Shown: in pieces, positions 42,453 through 53,847 of the stretch
Position numbering within the stretch: the stretch's first letter is position 1
Layout of the letters: the number at the start of each line of letters is the position of its first letter
Source: Orychophragmus violaceus
Lineage: Eukaryota > Streptophyta > Magnoliopsida > Brassicales > Brassicaceae
Direction: 5' to 3'
Length of the DNA stretch: 64,000 bases
Assembly: GCA_030180135.1 (NCBI GenBank)
Contig: CM058233.1
Span: 25,081,615 to 25,145,614 of the forward strand
The notes under the pieces: generated by a model
The model's input: the letters and a program-made list of their open reading frames with translations, nothing else
Told to the model about the DNA's origin: nothing
Database searches by the model: none
Translations under genes and position numbers: made by a program

Positions 42453-43204
42453 AATTGGTCTCCCCCACCGGCGAAGTATTGGAACAGTCTTTCACACTAG
42501 GCTTCGCCGCATCAAATAATGAAGCAGAATATGAAGCATTAATAGTCGGGCTCAGACTAGCAATAACAATAGGAGCCCGAGAAGTAGACGCGTTCAGCGA
42601 TTCCCAATTGGTCATGAGCCAATATCATGGCGACTACGAGGCCAAGGACGAGCGCATGGAAGCATACCTACAGATAGTCCATACGCTCGCCAAACAGATC
42701 GAATTCTTCGACCTAACACGGAACCTGCGGGGGGAAAACACCGCAGCCGATGCCCTAGCCGCACTAGCATCGACATCAGATCCTAACCTTAAAAGGATCA
42801 TACCGGTCGAAGGGATCGAGAAACCAAGCATCGATATAGCCCTAAAAGCTCTGTCCTTGAAAGAGAATGAGCCTGCCGTAAAGGACGATGTCGAGCATCC
42901 AAAATGTCTCGGCAACACCAGTCGCGACATCATCGAAATTGATGATGATCCTGATCCGAGAAGTGTCGTGTACGTCGCGAACGTCCCCGACCGACCAATC
43001 CAGGCCGCGTCCACGAATCAAGGACCCGAGTCCGACAATGACGAAGATTGGAGAACTCCGATCATTCGATACATTACAAACGGCGAAGTTCTGCACGACA
43101 AATGGGAGGCACGGAAACTCAAAGTACAAACTGCAAGGTACTGCGTCACACAAGGAGAGCTCTTTAAAAAGGAGTCTCTCCGGACCTTACCTCAAATGCC
43201 TTAA
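42400..43204 (+). pseudogene. Additional RNase H (aRH) of Tat element F
   Basis: It reads WKLYVDGASSRQGSGVGVKL, then ASNNEAEYEALIVGLRLA, SDSQLVMSQYHGDYEAKDER and GENTAADALAALAST. The D-E-D-D-type residues of an archaeal-type RNase H are recognisable. This domain is characteristic of the Tat lineage. It is offset from RT by a frameshift near 42,390 and from integrase by one near 43,170 (A-rich run). Confidence 0.85.
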
Positions 43205-44297
43205 CAAAAGGCAAGCCCTAGCCGTGATCACGCAGGCCCACGACGGATCCTGCGGAAGCCATTCCGGAGGACGAGCCCTGGCCGTACGAATTAAAAAGCA
43301 AGGCTATTTCTGGCCAAAAATGGCTACCGAATGTGAATCCTTCTCCAACAAATGCGACAAGTGCCAAAAGCACGCCCCGATTATCCACCAAGCATCGGAG
43401 AAACTCTCCTCTATCTCATCGCCATACCCATTCATGCGATGGGTAATGGACATCGTGGGGCCCCTAGTCGCATCCGGCAAAAAGAAAGTCACACACTTAT
43501 TGGTAATGACAGACTACTTCACCAAATGGATTGAAGCAGAGTCATACCAAAAAGTCAAGGACGTTCACGTTAAGGAGTTCGTCTGGCGAAACATCGTTTG
43601 CCGGCACGGACTACCCCACGAGATCGTCACTGATAACGGTTCCCAGTTCATATCAAACGCCTTCAAGGAGTTCTGCAGAACGTGGAACATAAAGCTGACT
43701 TACTCAACGCCACGCTATCCCCAAGGGAATGGGCTGGCGGAAGCGGCTAACAAGGCAATCATGAATAGCCTCAAGAAAAGACTCAATGAGTGCAAAACGA
43801 GCTGGAGCGACGAGCTCCCAGCCGTACTCTGGGCCTACCGGACTACCCCCCGCAAATCCACCGGCGAGACTCCCTTCTCGCTGGCCTACGGGATCGAGGC
43901 GGTAGTACCAGCCGAAATCCTTGTGTCAAGCATCCGCAAAGAAGAATGCCCACGACAAGAGGAACTCAATAACAAGATGATAACTGACGTACTCGATCTC
44001 GTCGACGAAAGGAGGAACCTCGCACTAGCTCGAATCCAGAACTACCAACAAGCCGCAGCTCGTTACTACGATTCCAAGATTAAAACTCGAAGGTTTCAAG
44101 TAGGAGAGCTCGTCTTACGGAAAGTGTTCGACCATAAAAAGGAAGAACACGCTGGAAAGTTAGGAGCAAAGTGGGAAGGTCCTTACCAGGTCACCGATGT
44201 TGTAAAGGACGGGGTCTACCGACTCAAGTCGGTGGAAACCCAGAAACTTGAACTACGACCTTGGAACATCATCAACCTCAAAAAGTACTTCCACTAG
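43165..44297 (+). CDS. Integrase of Tat element F
   Basis: An uninterrupted stretch of about 375 codons. It has an HHCC finger (HDGSCGSHSGG ... CDKCQ), the catalytic core DDE with MDIVGPL (D), VTDNGSQFIS (D) and NGLAEAANKAIMNSL (E), and the C-terminal GKLGAKWEGPYQV domain. It ends INLKKYFH, as usual for Tat elements. It lacks its own start because of the upstream frameshift. Confidence 0.85.
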
Positions 44298-44538
44298 GAG
44301 TACGCTAACATAATCGAACTACGAAATGACTTGATCCCCTTAAAAGGGTACGTAGGCAGCTCGACTTCGAGCGCAGCCACCCCCCGAACACAAAGCTCTT
44401 ACCGAGCTCAACAACTTCTGACGAAGTCATACTAGCTTATCTTTGTGAAATCAAAATAAGTCTCCCAATCCAATGCCTCTTTCTGTCATAAAAGTTAAGA
44501 GCCATTGCGAAATACCTCACCATAACATCCTCAAAAAG

Positions 44539-44815
44539 AGATATGAAATTATTTCTTCAAAAGCTAAAGTGATATGAAATTATCCCTCCGTAAACCAGCG
44601 ATATGAAATTATCCCTTCCCAGCGATATGAAATTATCTCTTCAAAAATCAAGCGATATGAAATTATTCCTAAATAAAAGCGATATGAAATTATCCCTCCA
44701 CAAAAAAGCGATATGAAATTATCCCTTCCCAGCGATATGAAATTATCTCTTCAAAAATCAAGCGATATGAAATTATCCCTCAAAAAAGCGATATGAAATT
44801 ATCCCTTCCGAGAGA
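44539..44815 (+). repeat. 3' minisatellite of element F (about 10 units)
   Basis: AGCGATATGAAATTATCCC-type units of about 24-33 bp are repeated ten times. A 54-bp higher-order pair (CCCTTCCC unit followed by CTCTTCAAAAATCA unit) occurs twice. Tandem repeats in the region between integrase and 3' LTR are usual in Tat-type elements. The stretch 44,298-44,538 before it is non-coding. Confidence 0.88.
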
Positions 44816-45369
44816 CCTCGAACGGCCTCCCCCAAAAGGATTTGACTGCCTTCTCGTTTCCTCATTCAAGACACTGTTCTTCACTAAGTCCATCGAAATA
44901 GCACCATTCGCTGCGGAGTTACAAAGAGACATCGTGAACACTTCCCGTGAATCTCATCTTCAAAATGAATACCCATGTCAGAAAGCTTATTGATCAATCC
45001 CTGAAACGCATTCAAGTGATCCGTCATCGGAGTACCATCCTGATACCTCAACTCAATCAACTTCTTGATCATGAACATCTTATTATTCCCGGTCTTCCGA
45101 GCATACAACTGCTCCAGCTTCAACTATAAAGAACGATCATTAGTCTATGTTTCAACATGATGCAAAACATTATCATCTATCCACTGCCTTATCGAACCAC
45201 ATACTTGTCGATGCAGCAACTTCCACTCATCATCCGTTTTCTCATCGGGTTTCTTCTCCTGAAAAACCGGTACGTGGAATTCTTTCACGAAAAGCAGATC
45301 TTCCATCTTGACTTTCCATGTATGATAATTAGAACCATTCAAACTGATCATTCTGCCCATATTTTCCAT
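44816..45369 (-). pseudogene. Copia Gag N-terminal fragment
   Basis: The minus strand reads MENMGRMISLNGSNYHTWKV with TDDEWKLLHRQV and a UBN2-like part (MKLEQLYARKTGNNKMFMIK, LNAFQGLINKLSDMGI). Near 44,955 about ten codons of the usual sequence are missing and the frame changes; the continuation (AISMDLVKNSVLNEE) lies in another frame. There is also a break near 45,123-45,145. Confidence 0.8.
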
Positions 45370-45428
45370 CTCTCACACAAGCAGAACCAATAACCAAAGT
45401 TACTGAAATCCAAAGCTCACAACCTCAA

Positions 45429-45440
45429 GCTCTGATACCA
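45429..45440 (-). other. Copia primer-binding site (tRNA-Met type)
   Basis: The minus strand reads TGGTATCAGAGC, the usual initiator-tRNA-Met complement of plant copia elements, three bases from the LTR. Confidence 0.85.
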
Positions 45441-45443
45441 CTC

Positions 45444-46273
45444 TGTTGGGGAAACATGGAACGCGACAACGGCTCAGCAGAATATAGTTTCCCGCACTTG
45501 TGTGAGTCTATGAGGAAAATATAAACGACGGTAGAAACAAGCTAAAAATGAAATGAGACGACACCACAGTTTTTTTACGTGGAAAACCTCCTCGATGTGA
45601 GAAGGAAAAACCACGGGACCGTAGTCCGCTCCAAATCCACTATATCAAATAGCTTTGAGTACAACCATGTCCTCTCTGTTCCACAGAACAACACCAGAGA
45701 GTAAGGCTCAACAAGAGCAATCTCCAACACAAGAATCAACAAGAAAGAGCTATACAAAGCTCAGAAATATGCAGTCTCAAACGACCTCACGTTCACTAAG
45801 ATTCCGGTCACCATATCCAATATCCACTGTACAAATCTTAGATAAACAAGTCAAGAACACCTCTGAAAATTTCAGCTCAAGAAAAGAAGATCTCACCGTT
45901 GGATCTTTCAAACACCCAACACTGGTCTCAATCGCTTCAAAACAGAACAGCTCCACTAAAACTCCGATTCACAACAAACCAACCGTTGAAATACAAAAAC
46001 CACCATTGAATTTGAAGATCACTAAGTCATGAACCTTCCCTTAAGGTTTCATCAAGATCAGGACTCGTTTGATGGTCCGATCGTAGTCTTGAATCCGACT
46101 GACCAACTCTGTTTTTCTTCTTCTCTTCTCCCGCTCTTCTCTCTCTCTCCTTCACTTTTGTTTTTCTGTCGACTTGTATCATGACCAATAGCCACTCACC
46201 CTGACTATACACAAACAAAAATATTATTTACATGGGTCCTAATAATTATTAAGATCCCCATAATGTTTCCCCA
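45444..46273 (-). repeat. Copia LTR (about 830 bp)
   Basis: TGTTGGGGAAACAT... to ...ATGTTTCCCCA. The inner TGGGGAAACAT and the end ATGTTTCCCCA are perfect inverted repeats, so the left end could also be 45,447. Confidence 0.75.
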
Positions 46274-46385
46274 CTTAGGAGGATATTGCCGACAGTACAA
46301 AGGATTATCAAGTGAGATGGGATTTTTTTTACTAATATTGTGAATATTATTAGAAGTTTGTAAAAAAAATACATAGGATGCTTAA

Positions 46386-47240
46386 TCAGCCAACTAGGAT
46401 TTCCCTGCCCAAAAGAGAATAAAAAAACATGGGAAGCCAAATTACATACGAGATAAGAGAAATGGAGAATTTATAGCTTGGAAACCAAAACTGCATAAGG
46501 TCTTTGAATTTCTTTTTCCCTCTTCGTGAAAGAATTGTGTCTCTGACGTTCCGGTCAATGATATTGAAAAAATGAGCTGGAGAAGTGATTCCGGTATAAA
46601 TCCTTTGATTTCTTTCTCTCCAAAGATAGTAAACTATCGCTTGATCCACAAAATGCCTCAGAAGAGGTTTTGAGGGCAGGGTAGGTGTACCAAGCCAATC
46701 GATCATACATATCCAAGAATACTGCATTGGTTTGTTGTTACACAATCTTTTGTTAGCCACATTCCATATTTCCGCACTGATTTCGCAAGACACCAATAAG
46801 TGCCCACACGTTTCTTCAAAATTATTGCAGAGGCAGCAAGCATTAGTGTTTATCATTCCTCATTGCACCAGTCTCGAGCGAGTAGGTAGTCTGTCTAAGA
46901 AGGCAAACCAGAAGATGAAAGCATGAGAAGGAATTTCTCCTTTGAACCAAACAAGCGAGGTCCAAGGAAGCTTTGGTGATTGCTACCTTATCACATCCCA
47001 AGTGTGTGATGTTGAGAATCTGAAGCCGAACTTTTCTCATTATGCCATCGATAGACATCAGAACCATACTCAGGTGAAGGGAAGGTTGTCGTGGTTAAGG
47101 TGATCTGCACTAGCTCTACTTCATGAGATCGGGAAGGTCTGATTTTCCAGCCATTCCGGCTAGTTGCCTGAAGAACCGTGTGATCAATAGGCACACCAAG
47201 TTGTGAAAGACCTGACTGACCACAAACATGGATCAAAAGT
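46386..47240 (-). pseudogene. LINE ORF2 C-terminal zf-RVT region
   Basis: The minus frame has CCLCNNFEETCGHLLVSCEI, WICMIDWLGTP and VYYLWRERNQRIY, typical of the zinc-binding domain after plant LINE reverse transcriptases. The preceding part is broken up in other frames. Confidence 0.75.
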
Positions 47241-47596
47241 CCCAGTGGCGACCCGTGATCAAACCAGAAACAAGCAGAACTTCCATCCCCTATTTCACAC
47301 CGGATGAAACGTGTAGTAAGGCTTCACAAAGAGAGCAGAGAGCTGCACGTTGCGGAAGCCTGACTTTCCTCATTATGCACCCAAAAGCTCTTCCCTTTTA
47401 ACCGATAGACTTTGGTTCACGCTTCCCATACAGATCCCAAATCTGCATATAATAACCAAACTAAGCGCAAGGCCAGAGTGTTATTCTATAAAACGAGATT
47501 CCGTAATCATAGTCCTCCCTCTGTTTTTGGACGGAAAATATCCGACCAGGCCACCTTAGATACACCTTTCTTAGTTATGTCTCCCGACCAAAGGAA

Positions 47597-48683
47597 TCAA
47601 GAAAATAATGACTGGGTTTTCTTAGTGCATCCCTTAGGCAGGAGGAAAGAAGACATCCAGAAGTTAAGGAGACCGAAAATAACTGTGGATAGGAGCTTTA
47701 GTCTGCCCGCATAAGAAAGAGCATGAGCCGTCAACGAGGTGAACTTTCTCGACAATTTCTCCAAGAGAGGACTGTAATCAGAGATCCTCAACTTCCTGTG
47801 CATGAGAGATAAGCCCAAATATCTGATTGGTAAGGTACCAATATAGAAGCCAAACCGAAAAAGGCATTGGTCATCTTGATTATGTCCAGCAAGGAACAAG
47901 TCCGTTTTTGAACAGTTCATTCTAAGGCATGACCAATCACCAAACTCATTCATTACTGTGTGATTACCTTCAGAGAGCTTTATGTACCAACAGATAAGAG
48001 CATAACATCATCTGCAAAGTCTAGATGAGAGACTGCCGGACTGCTGGCATTTGAGTGAAAACCAAGTGAGCCATATCAGTATTTCATATCAATCTGCTGA
48101 GAGAACACTTCCATTAGAAGCACAAAAAGGAAAGGGGAAATTGCATCACCTTGTATCAGCCCCTTTGAACACGGGAAGTAGCCAGCCAGCTCACCATTAA
48201 TAGATACTGAAAATCTTATAGTTGTGATACATTGATGAATCAGTGTAATAAAACTTTCAGGGAAATGTATAGCCCTAAACATTAGGATAACAAACTCCCA
48301 CCTAACAGAATCAAAAGCCTTCCTCAAATCAACCTTAAGCATGGCTCTCTGGAAATTGACTTTCGGTTGTATCCATTGATTAGCTCTGTTGCCAAAAGAA
48401 AATTCTCAACAAGAAGCCAGCCAGTCACAAAGGCAGACTGATTAGGAGAGATCAGCTTTGGGAGCACCTCCTTCAATCTGTCTGCAAGAATCCGTGAAAC
48501 GATTTTATAGAGAGTATTGCAATATGATATGGGTCTGAAATCGGAGATGGATGTTGCATTGGTTATTTTGGGTATAAGAACCAAGGTGTTTGAGTTCCAT
48601 TTTCTAAACATTCTGCCCGACCGAAAGAATTCCAGAACTGGTTGTGTCCCAATTTGCTCAAAAGAACGCAGCATTGTAACCAT
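47597..48683 (-). pseudogene. LINE reverse transcriptase (frameshifted)
   Basis: Pieces in order: NTLVLIPKITNATSISDFRP and ISYCNTLYKIVSRILADRL (48,683-48,324), KVDLRKAFDSVRWEF and GLIQGDAISPFLFVL (48,342-48,076), the catalytic LDFADDVMLLS (about 48,040-48,005, other frame) and the thumb-like WSCLRMNCSKT and YLGLSLMHRKL (47,953-47,597). The FADD box is present. Confidence 0.82.
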
Positions 48684-48816
48684 CTAGCCCTAGATTCTTG
48701 TTCTTAGTTAACGAGAACAAGGCTTTCTTGAGGTCAATCTCAGTAAAAGGGGTAGTTGGATAAGCACAGTCAGGGTCTGAGCACTTATACTTGATCAGGT
48801 TCCAAAGGGCATCAAG

Positions 48817-50077
48817 CTAAGCTGTAGAAGAGCTGCTTTGATGTCCAAGGATATTTTCAAAGTATCCAACAATATGTCCCTTTATCGACTCTTGAAAATC
48901 AAGAATGGCGCCATTTTTATCAACCAAGTAATGGATGTGATTTCCAACAGCTCTTGAAATAATCGATCGATGAAAAACCGCTGAGTTTGTGTCCCCAACA
49001 TCAATCCAGTTGATTCTGGAGCGTTGCCTTAGGAAAGAGGCCTCAGCATTTGCAAGAATTGACCATTTTCTATGCGCCTCTCTTTCCTCTTGAATCAAAT
49101 CAGCAGACGGATGTGAGAGAAGCTTGAGCTGAAGGCTTAACATCTTTTCATGAGCCTCAAATGTTCTAATCAAGTTCGAGAAATTGAGCTTACTGAATTT
49201 GTGGATGATACCTTTTAGCTCCTTTAGTTTTTTAGAGATCTTAAACATGTTTGTTCCATTAAAATCCAGCGAGCTCCAACATTCATTAACAAGCTTGAAG
49301 AAATCCTCGTTCTTGAGAAGATGATTTCGAAACATAAAAGGCTTCTTCCTTTTAGCTTTCATAGAATCCAAATAGATGCAGCAGGGGCTATGCTCAGAAA
49401 TATCCACCTCCCCAAACATCCCGATTGAATTTGGAAAAAGCCAGTAGCCATTCATCTTTCACCAAAATACGATCCAGCTTCTTAACTATTAGGTCGATAG
49501 GTCTGTTATTTATCCGGGTGAAAGTAGTACCTCTATATGTTGGGTCCTGAAGCTTTGAGGTGTACAGACAATCTCGGAAGAGACGCATTTTTCTAGTTGA
49601 GACAAAAGGATCTCCTGTCGAGTGCACTAATCCATGAAGAATCTGATTAAAATCCCCTAAGATAGTCCATGGAATCCTCATAAAATCAGGGATTGAAGAT
49701 AAATCAGTGATCTCCTTCCAAAGAAGCTTTCTTTCATCCTCATCATTAGAACCGTAGACAAAAGAAACACCAATACTTGCAGCTGATCCCGACAGTCTAA
49801 CAATACACGAAGTCATCTGCAAAGATTTTGCAACCACCGTAACTTATTTGCTAGGGTGTCAAAAAACCCAAATCTTACCAAGCATAGAAAACTAGTTTGC
49901 TTTAAAAAAAACCAACCGGGGATTGATCTCTTAACAATCATACTAGATTTATCCGGTTTGATGTGTGTCTCGATGAGTACCAAAAAGAGGCTGATTAATC
50001 TTCATCCATTTCCGAAAACTACTCCGTCTTATTTTACCATTAAACCTCTTATATTCCAACAACAAAAATATCCATAA
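48817..50077 (-). pseudogene. LINE AP-like endonuclease and linker
   Basis: CWNIRGL near 50,060 and ETHIKP near 49,960 mark the start of an AP-type endonuclease. It continues as IPWTILGDFNQIL and YRGTTFTRINNRPID (49,837-49,394). The linker toward RT follows (49,455-48,817; RSRINWIDVGDTNSAVFHRS). The frame is broken at least twice. Confidence 0.78.
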
Positions 50078-50088
50078 GGAAAGGGGGT

Positions 50089-51480
50089 TTAGAGTTTTAA
50101 AGGGCCTCTGGCTCTAGCCATCAAAGTAGATTGCCTAAGCTGTCTCTTATTTACAACTTGCAAAAAGCGGTCACGCAGGCCATCTTCGTCCTCGTCATTG
50201 TGACCAGAAGGGAGGACCTCTGTAGCAAAAGCATCTGAGGCTTCAGAATCAGAGCTTGAATAGCGATTCATATTACCTTCATCTTTCAGAAAAAAAGAAG
50301 TCAAAGAGTCCCCATCAACATTATCTTGTCTCATACGCGCCTCGATTGGGGTAGATTGAAGATCTATTCCATATCCAATGCCTATTTGGAGATTAGGCTT
50401 AGATGGTGGATCAACTAGGAGATTCATTCCAGTTTTCTCTGTCGAGAGAGATGCAAAACTGTTCTGGTTAACCGGCTTCGCTTACCCGGCATAATTCTTA
50501 GAAGAAAGCCGAGTACTATCTTCCATTTCCTTGATGACGATCTCCTTACCAATATCAGATACTGAGATGGTGTTTGCTGCCACCTCAATAGCAATACCTT
50601 TGCCCTTCTCAGCAGCCAATAATTTAGGAGAGCCTCTCTACCTAGAGCAGCGGGAGCTTTTGGTATAGAGAAATTTTTTGAGGTAGTTCTATTCTGCGTG
50701 CAATTGCAGTGACCACAAATTGAAGGAAGCCACGGACTAGAGATAAGAACTCTACTCACTTCTCCGGAAGTGGTGAGGGAGGATGAATAGTATAAACCTT
50801 GGCAACCTCTATATTGGTCATATTGGCAGTCGAGGGATGGAAGCAAACCTTTGATGACCCACAAGACTTGATATATGCTCGAGACCTTCATCAAAAAGTG
50901 GTTTGGGGCGTGTCATATCTCAAGCCAAATTGGGACAGAGGAGAGTTTGGGCTTTATAGCTTTGAGACCAGATGACCATTTAGCAACGAACATATTTTGT
51001 CCATTAACTTGCCAGTCCTTGACTAAATATACGCTTCCTAACTATCAGGCGAGGTACCCTGAATAGAAAAGCATGACCTGCCTGTTTTTGCTCCAAATCC
51101 CATTGATGATGGCATGGAGGCTCCACGAGTTGGGGGTTCTTCATAGAATTGACCAAGAATAAATAACTCCCACGCCTTCTTATTCTTCTCAATCACACTA
51201 TTCAGAATAATGACACATTTTTTGCTAGATTCCAGGAGATAGGGAGTTCCACATTTCTGTAATTTGGCCTTACCTCTAAGAAGTTCAGTCCATAGCTTGA
51301 CCAAGTGATGAGAACATAAAGTCATCAACAACCAAGGAGCATGGATAGGACATAAATCAACCAACCAAGATCCATGGAGAGAAGCAGTTTGAGCCCACCA
51401 GAGACATATGTTCATATCTTGGAGCATATCTACCAAACCAGGAAGACTTAAGGAACAAATCAACCTGTTCCAGAAACTTA
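50089..51480 (-). pseudogene. LINE ORF1 (DUF4283-like nucleic-acid-binding protein), broken
   Basis: A PIWLEI...HAPNHF motif near 50,900 on the minus strand resembles the DUF4283 region of plant LINE ORF1, and a Cys-rich CGHCNC follows. Three overlapping open pieces in different frames show several indels. Confidence 0.5.
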
Positions 51481-52515
51481 ACTCATCAAAGAAGCATCAC
51501 GAAGTAGAAGTGTTTCAAAATCATTCCAGATGAAGAAGATATGCAAGTTACAACTCAGAAGATTTCCAAGGAACCCGCTGGAGACCAACTGCCACTTATT
51601 GGAGAGTTCAGATCATACCAGGATGAATCAAGTTCTAAAACAACTTGTTTTAGAAAACTTACTCAACAAAGGTTCAGTGAGAATTGGATTCGGTTCAAAT
51701 GGAATTATGGTTTAAAATTTATTCAACTTCTAAACCAGGAGATGCTACACTTGCCTTATTTGGAAGCATTCACATTTGGAAGATCAATTCAGCACCAAAC
51801 CTTTTCCTATCAAAGCTGAAACGTTTTGGGATCATTTTAATCAAGTCTAGACGTCCTAAGCTGCTCCAGTCCACACCAGAACACACAAAATCATAAGGAA
51901 CTCAACTTGCCATTTTTGGAGCCAAAGGAGATACCAAGCCAACAGCTCTATTCCAAAGAAGGAATCTACGAATTCTTTGGCTTTAAATATGTTCCGCAGA
52001 TCCTAACTTATCCCTTAAAGCCATACAGATACAAAGAAAAGCATCCAAGCATTGAAATCTTACCATATTCCGCCCAACGGCTAGTTTTTCATTAAGTTTC
52101 GATTTGTTTCTTAATTCTGGTCATATGACCGTTTTGTATAGCCTATAAAGGCCTAGTTTAGCTCATTGTATTATTTACCTTTCAATCTATCAAAGTATAA
52201 TACAAATTTCGTTTTTCTTTCAAGGAGTGTTCTTTGAAGTTGTTCTTTAGATTCTAAGTGTGAGAAATACTTTTAGTCTACTAATTCTAGAATTTAGGAT
52301 TGTTTGTGTGATTCAAGCAACTCTAGGTTATTCCACAGATTGAGAGAGTCAATCAACCCACAAGATTGAGAGAGTCAATTATTATCTTCATCACCATCTC
52401 TATCACTTTTCACCTTCGCAAGCAGCTGGCTTCGGAATCTCTTGATCATCAAGTGATCTTAGCATTGGAGTGATTCCGAGGCTGTATCATGATGGCTTGA
52501 TGTCATCATCATACT
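51481..52515 (+). repeat. Probable old LTR or LTR-like remnant
   Basis: There is no coding. A TATA-like TATAAAGGCC (52,143) followed by a T-rich leader and repeated GATTGAGAGAGTCAAT units (52,338-52,381) looks like the R/U5 part of an LTR. The right end GTCATCATCA abuts sequence that resembles the purine-rich end of a minus-strand gypsy element. Family and left boundary are uncertain. Confidence 0.35.
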
Positions 52516-52684
52516 CTCCCTCTTGAATAATTTTCGACCTTGAAACTATACTGCACCAAGAGAAAGCAAGCTAGCTTTAATGCGGTTTTGTGAGTCCATA
52601 GACTTAACTTGATGGATCCGGGGCTCGTTGATGTAAGAGCTATCAGGCGGTTCTCCTCTGAGTAGGTGATTCACTATCACGCCT
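52516..52684 (-). other. Gypsy-like remnant, left part, at insertion site of element G
   Basis: On the minus strand a purine-rich TTCAAGAGGGAGAG tract, as found at the end of many gypsy coding regions, occurs near 52,517-52,531. The sequence continues at 57,810 once element G and one copy of its CGCCT duplication are removed. Confidence 0.4.
52680..52684. other. Target-site duplication CGCCT (left) of element G
   Basis: CGCCT precedes the left LTR and is repeated at 57,805-57,809 after the right LTR. Confidence 0.93.
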
Positions 52685-53847
52685 TGATAGGTGTAGTTTT
52701 ATCCCTATACTAACTGCAAGTGCACAGTGATGTAGTTGTAGTACTTAGGGTATCGAATCCACAGGGACCCTGGTCAACGATAGATTAAGAACAGTAAAGA
52801 TTAAACTAGGAGAAAGCAAAGGTGATTAAACTAAAAGCAGAGCAGAAAAGTAAATCAGTAGCAGGCGAGTTTGTGAGCAAGGAAGCGAAGCGTTAAGTCT
52901 AGGGAGTTCTCAGGAAATCAGGAACACAAGCAATCAATCAGTCGAAATCCAATCAGAAACTGTTCTAGAACTCAAACACAGATATAGAATTAACCAAATT
53001 CCTTTGCGAGAATTCTCTAAGTCTAAGTGCAGCAAACCAAACTTTCGTTTGCGAGAACTAACAGATTAAACCAGCTTTAATTCCAAGTTTGATATGTTCA
53101 CAATCTAATTAAACCAAACTTTCGTTTGCGAGAAGTTAAATTGCTTATCTAGGTTCTTTCTAGCTAAATTAACCAACTTCCGCTGCATTAATCAGCCTAA
53201 CATCATAATCTAAGTGGCCAGTTCAGATTAAGCATTAAGAACAACCTAAACAAAGAACTAGCAGATATGAACCCCTACTGATTAATTAAACTATAACTCC
53301 ATGAAATCCCTAATGAGAATCCCTAAACTTAACAGGTAATCTACTCAGATATAATCATCGAAACAAAAAACATCTTGAATAGAAAACCAAATATCATAAA
53401 ATAAGACAAAGAACTGGGGTTCAAAATCCTCTCTCTCTCGAGAGCAGGATCAGCCCCTAACTCTCTCTGAAATAAAATAAGACTTAATGAAAGCGTAGCC
53501 TAAACAAGTGGCTAAAAACCCTAATATATAGTCTAAAACACGTTTTGGGCTTCAGTGTAAATATCTGGGCTTTTCTGCAATATCAGCATTCTTCATTAAA
53601 TCGCCGTGTCTGGCCCATTCGCGCTATGCATCGATCGATGCAGGGGTGCAACGATCGACGCAATCCTCAAATCTGGACAGTGAACTTTGTCTCTCGGACC
53701 AAATCTCCAAAATGCTCCAAAATCTTCAATTCAGCTCCAAAAGTACTTAGACTTGTAAACATACTAAAAAGACTCCAAAACATAGTAAAAGACTCGATAA
53801 ATAACACATATACCATGGTTAAAAACCCTAAAATCCATGGTATATCA
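52685..53847 (-). repeat. 3' LTR of element G
   Basis: TGATAGGTGTAG... to ...GGTATATCA. The tip hairpin at 53,808-53,845 is a perfect 11-bp stem (ATATACCATGG/CCATGGTATAT). The motif pair lies at 53,627-53,661. Confidence 0.92.

Larger units (their letters stand above)
37419..44815 (+). mobile_element. Tat-lineage gypsy element F (5' LTR, gag-pol, 3' minisatellite; 3' LTR missing)
   Basis: Plus-strand order: LTR, primer site, gag, protease, RT, RNase H, additional RNase H, integrase, and a 3' region with about 10 tandem units. It is cut at about 44,815 where copia gag begins. The polyprotein is broken by a few single-step defects, although each enzyme domain is largely readable and the integrase is intact. 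It shares domain order and primer site with the Tat element at 18,213-31,400 but has a different LTR. Confidence 0.88.
44816..46273 (-). mobile_element. Copia element fragment: 5' LTR, primer site and gag start
   Basis: On the minus strand: LTR (46,273-45,444), primer site TGGTATCAGAGC (45,440-45,429) and gag (about 45,369-44,816), cut where it meets the Tat minisatellite. The rest of the element is missing. Confidence 0.82.
46274..51480 (-). mobile_element. LINE (non-LTR retrotransposon), degenerate
   Basis: Minus-strand order: ORF1 remnants (51,480-50,089), endonuclease (50,077-49,394), reverse transcriptase (48,683-48,000) and a zf-RVT C-terminal region (about 47,100-46,386). A T run at 46,322-46,330 may be the poly(A) tail complement. 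Several frameshifts and stops show it is dead. Boundaries are approximate. Confidence 0.8.

Noticed and set aside
44947..46032. Plus-strand frames over the copia fragment
   Set aside because: They lie opposite copia gag and inside its LTR. The real gag is on the minus strand.
51530..52095. Plus-strand frames of 60-92 codons in the LTR-like kilobase
   Set aside because: They overlap one another in different frames, show no motif, and lie in a region that looks like an LTR.
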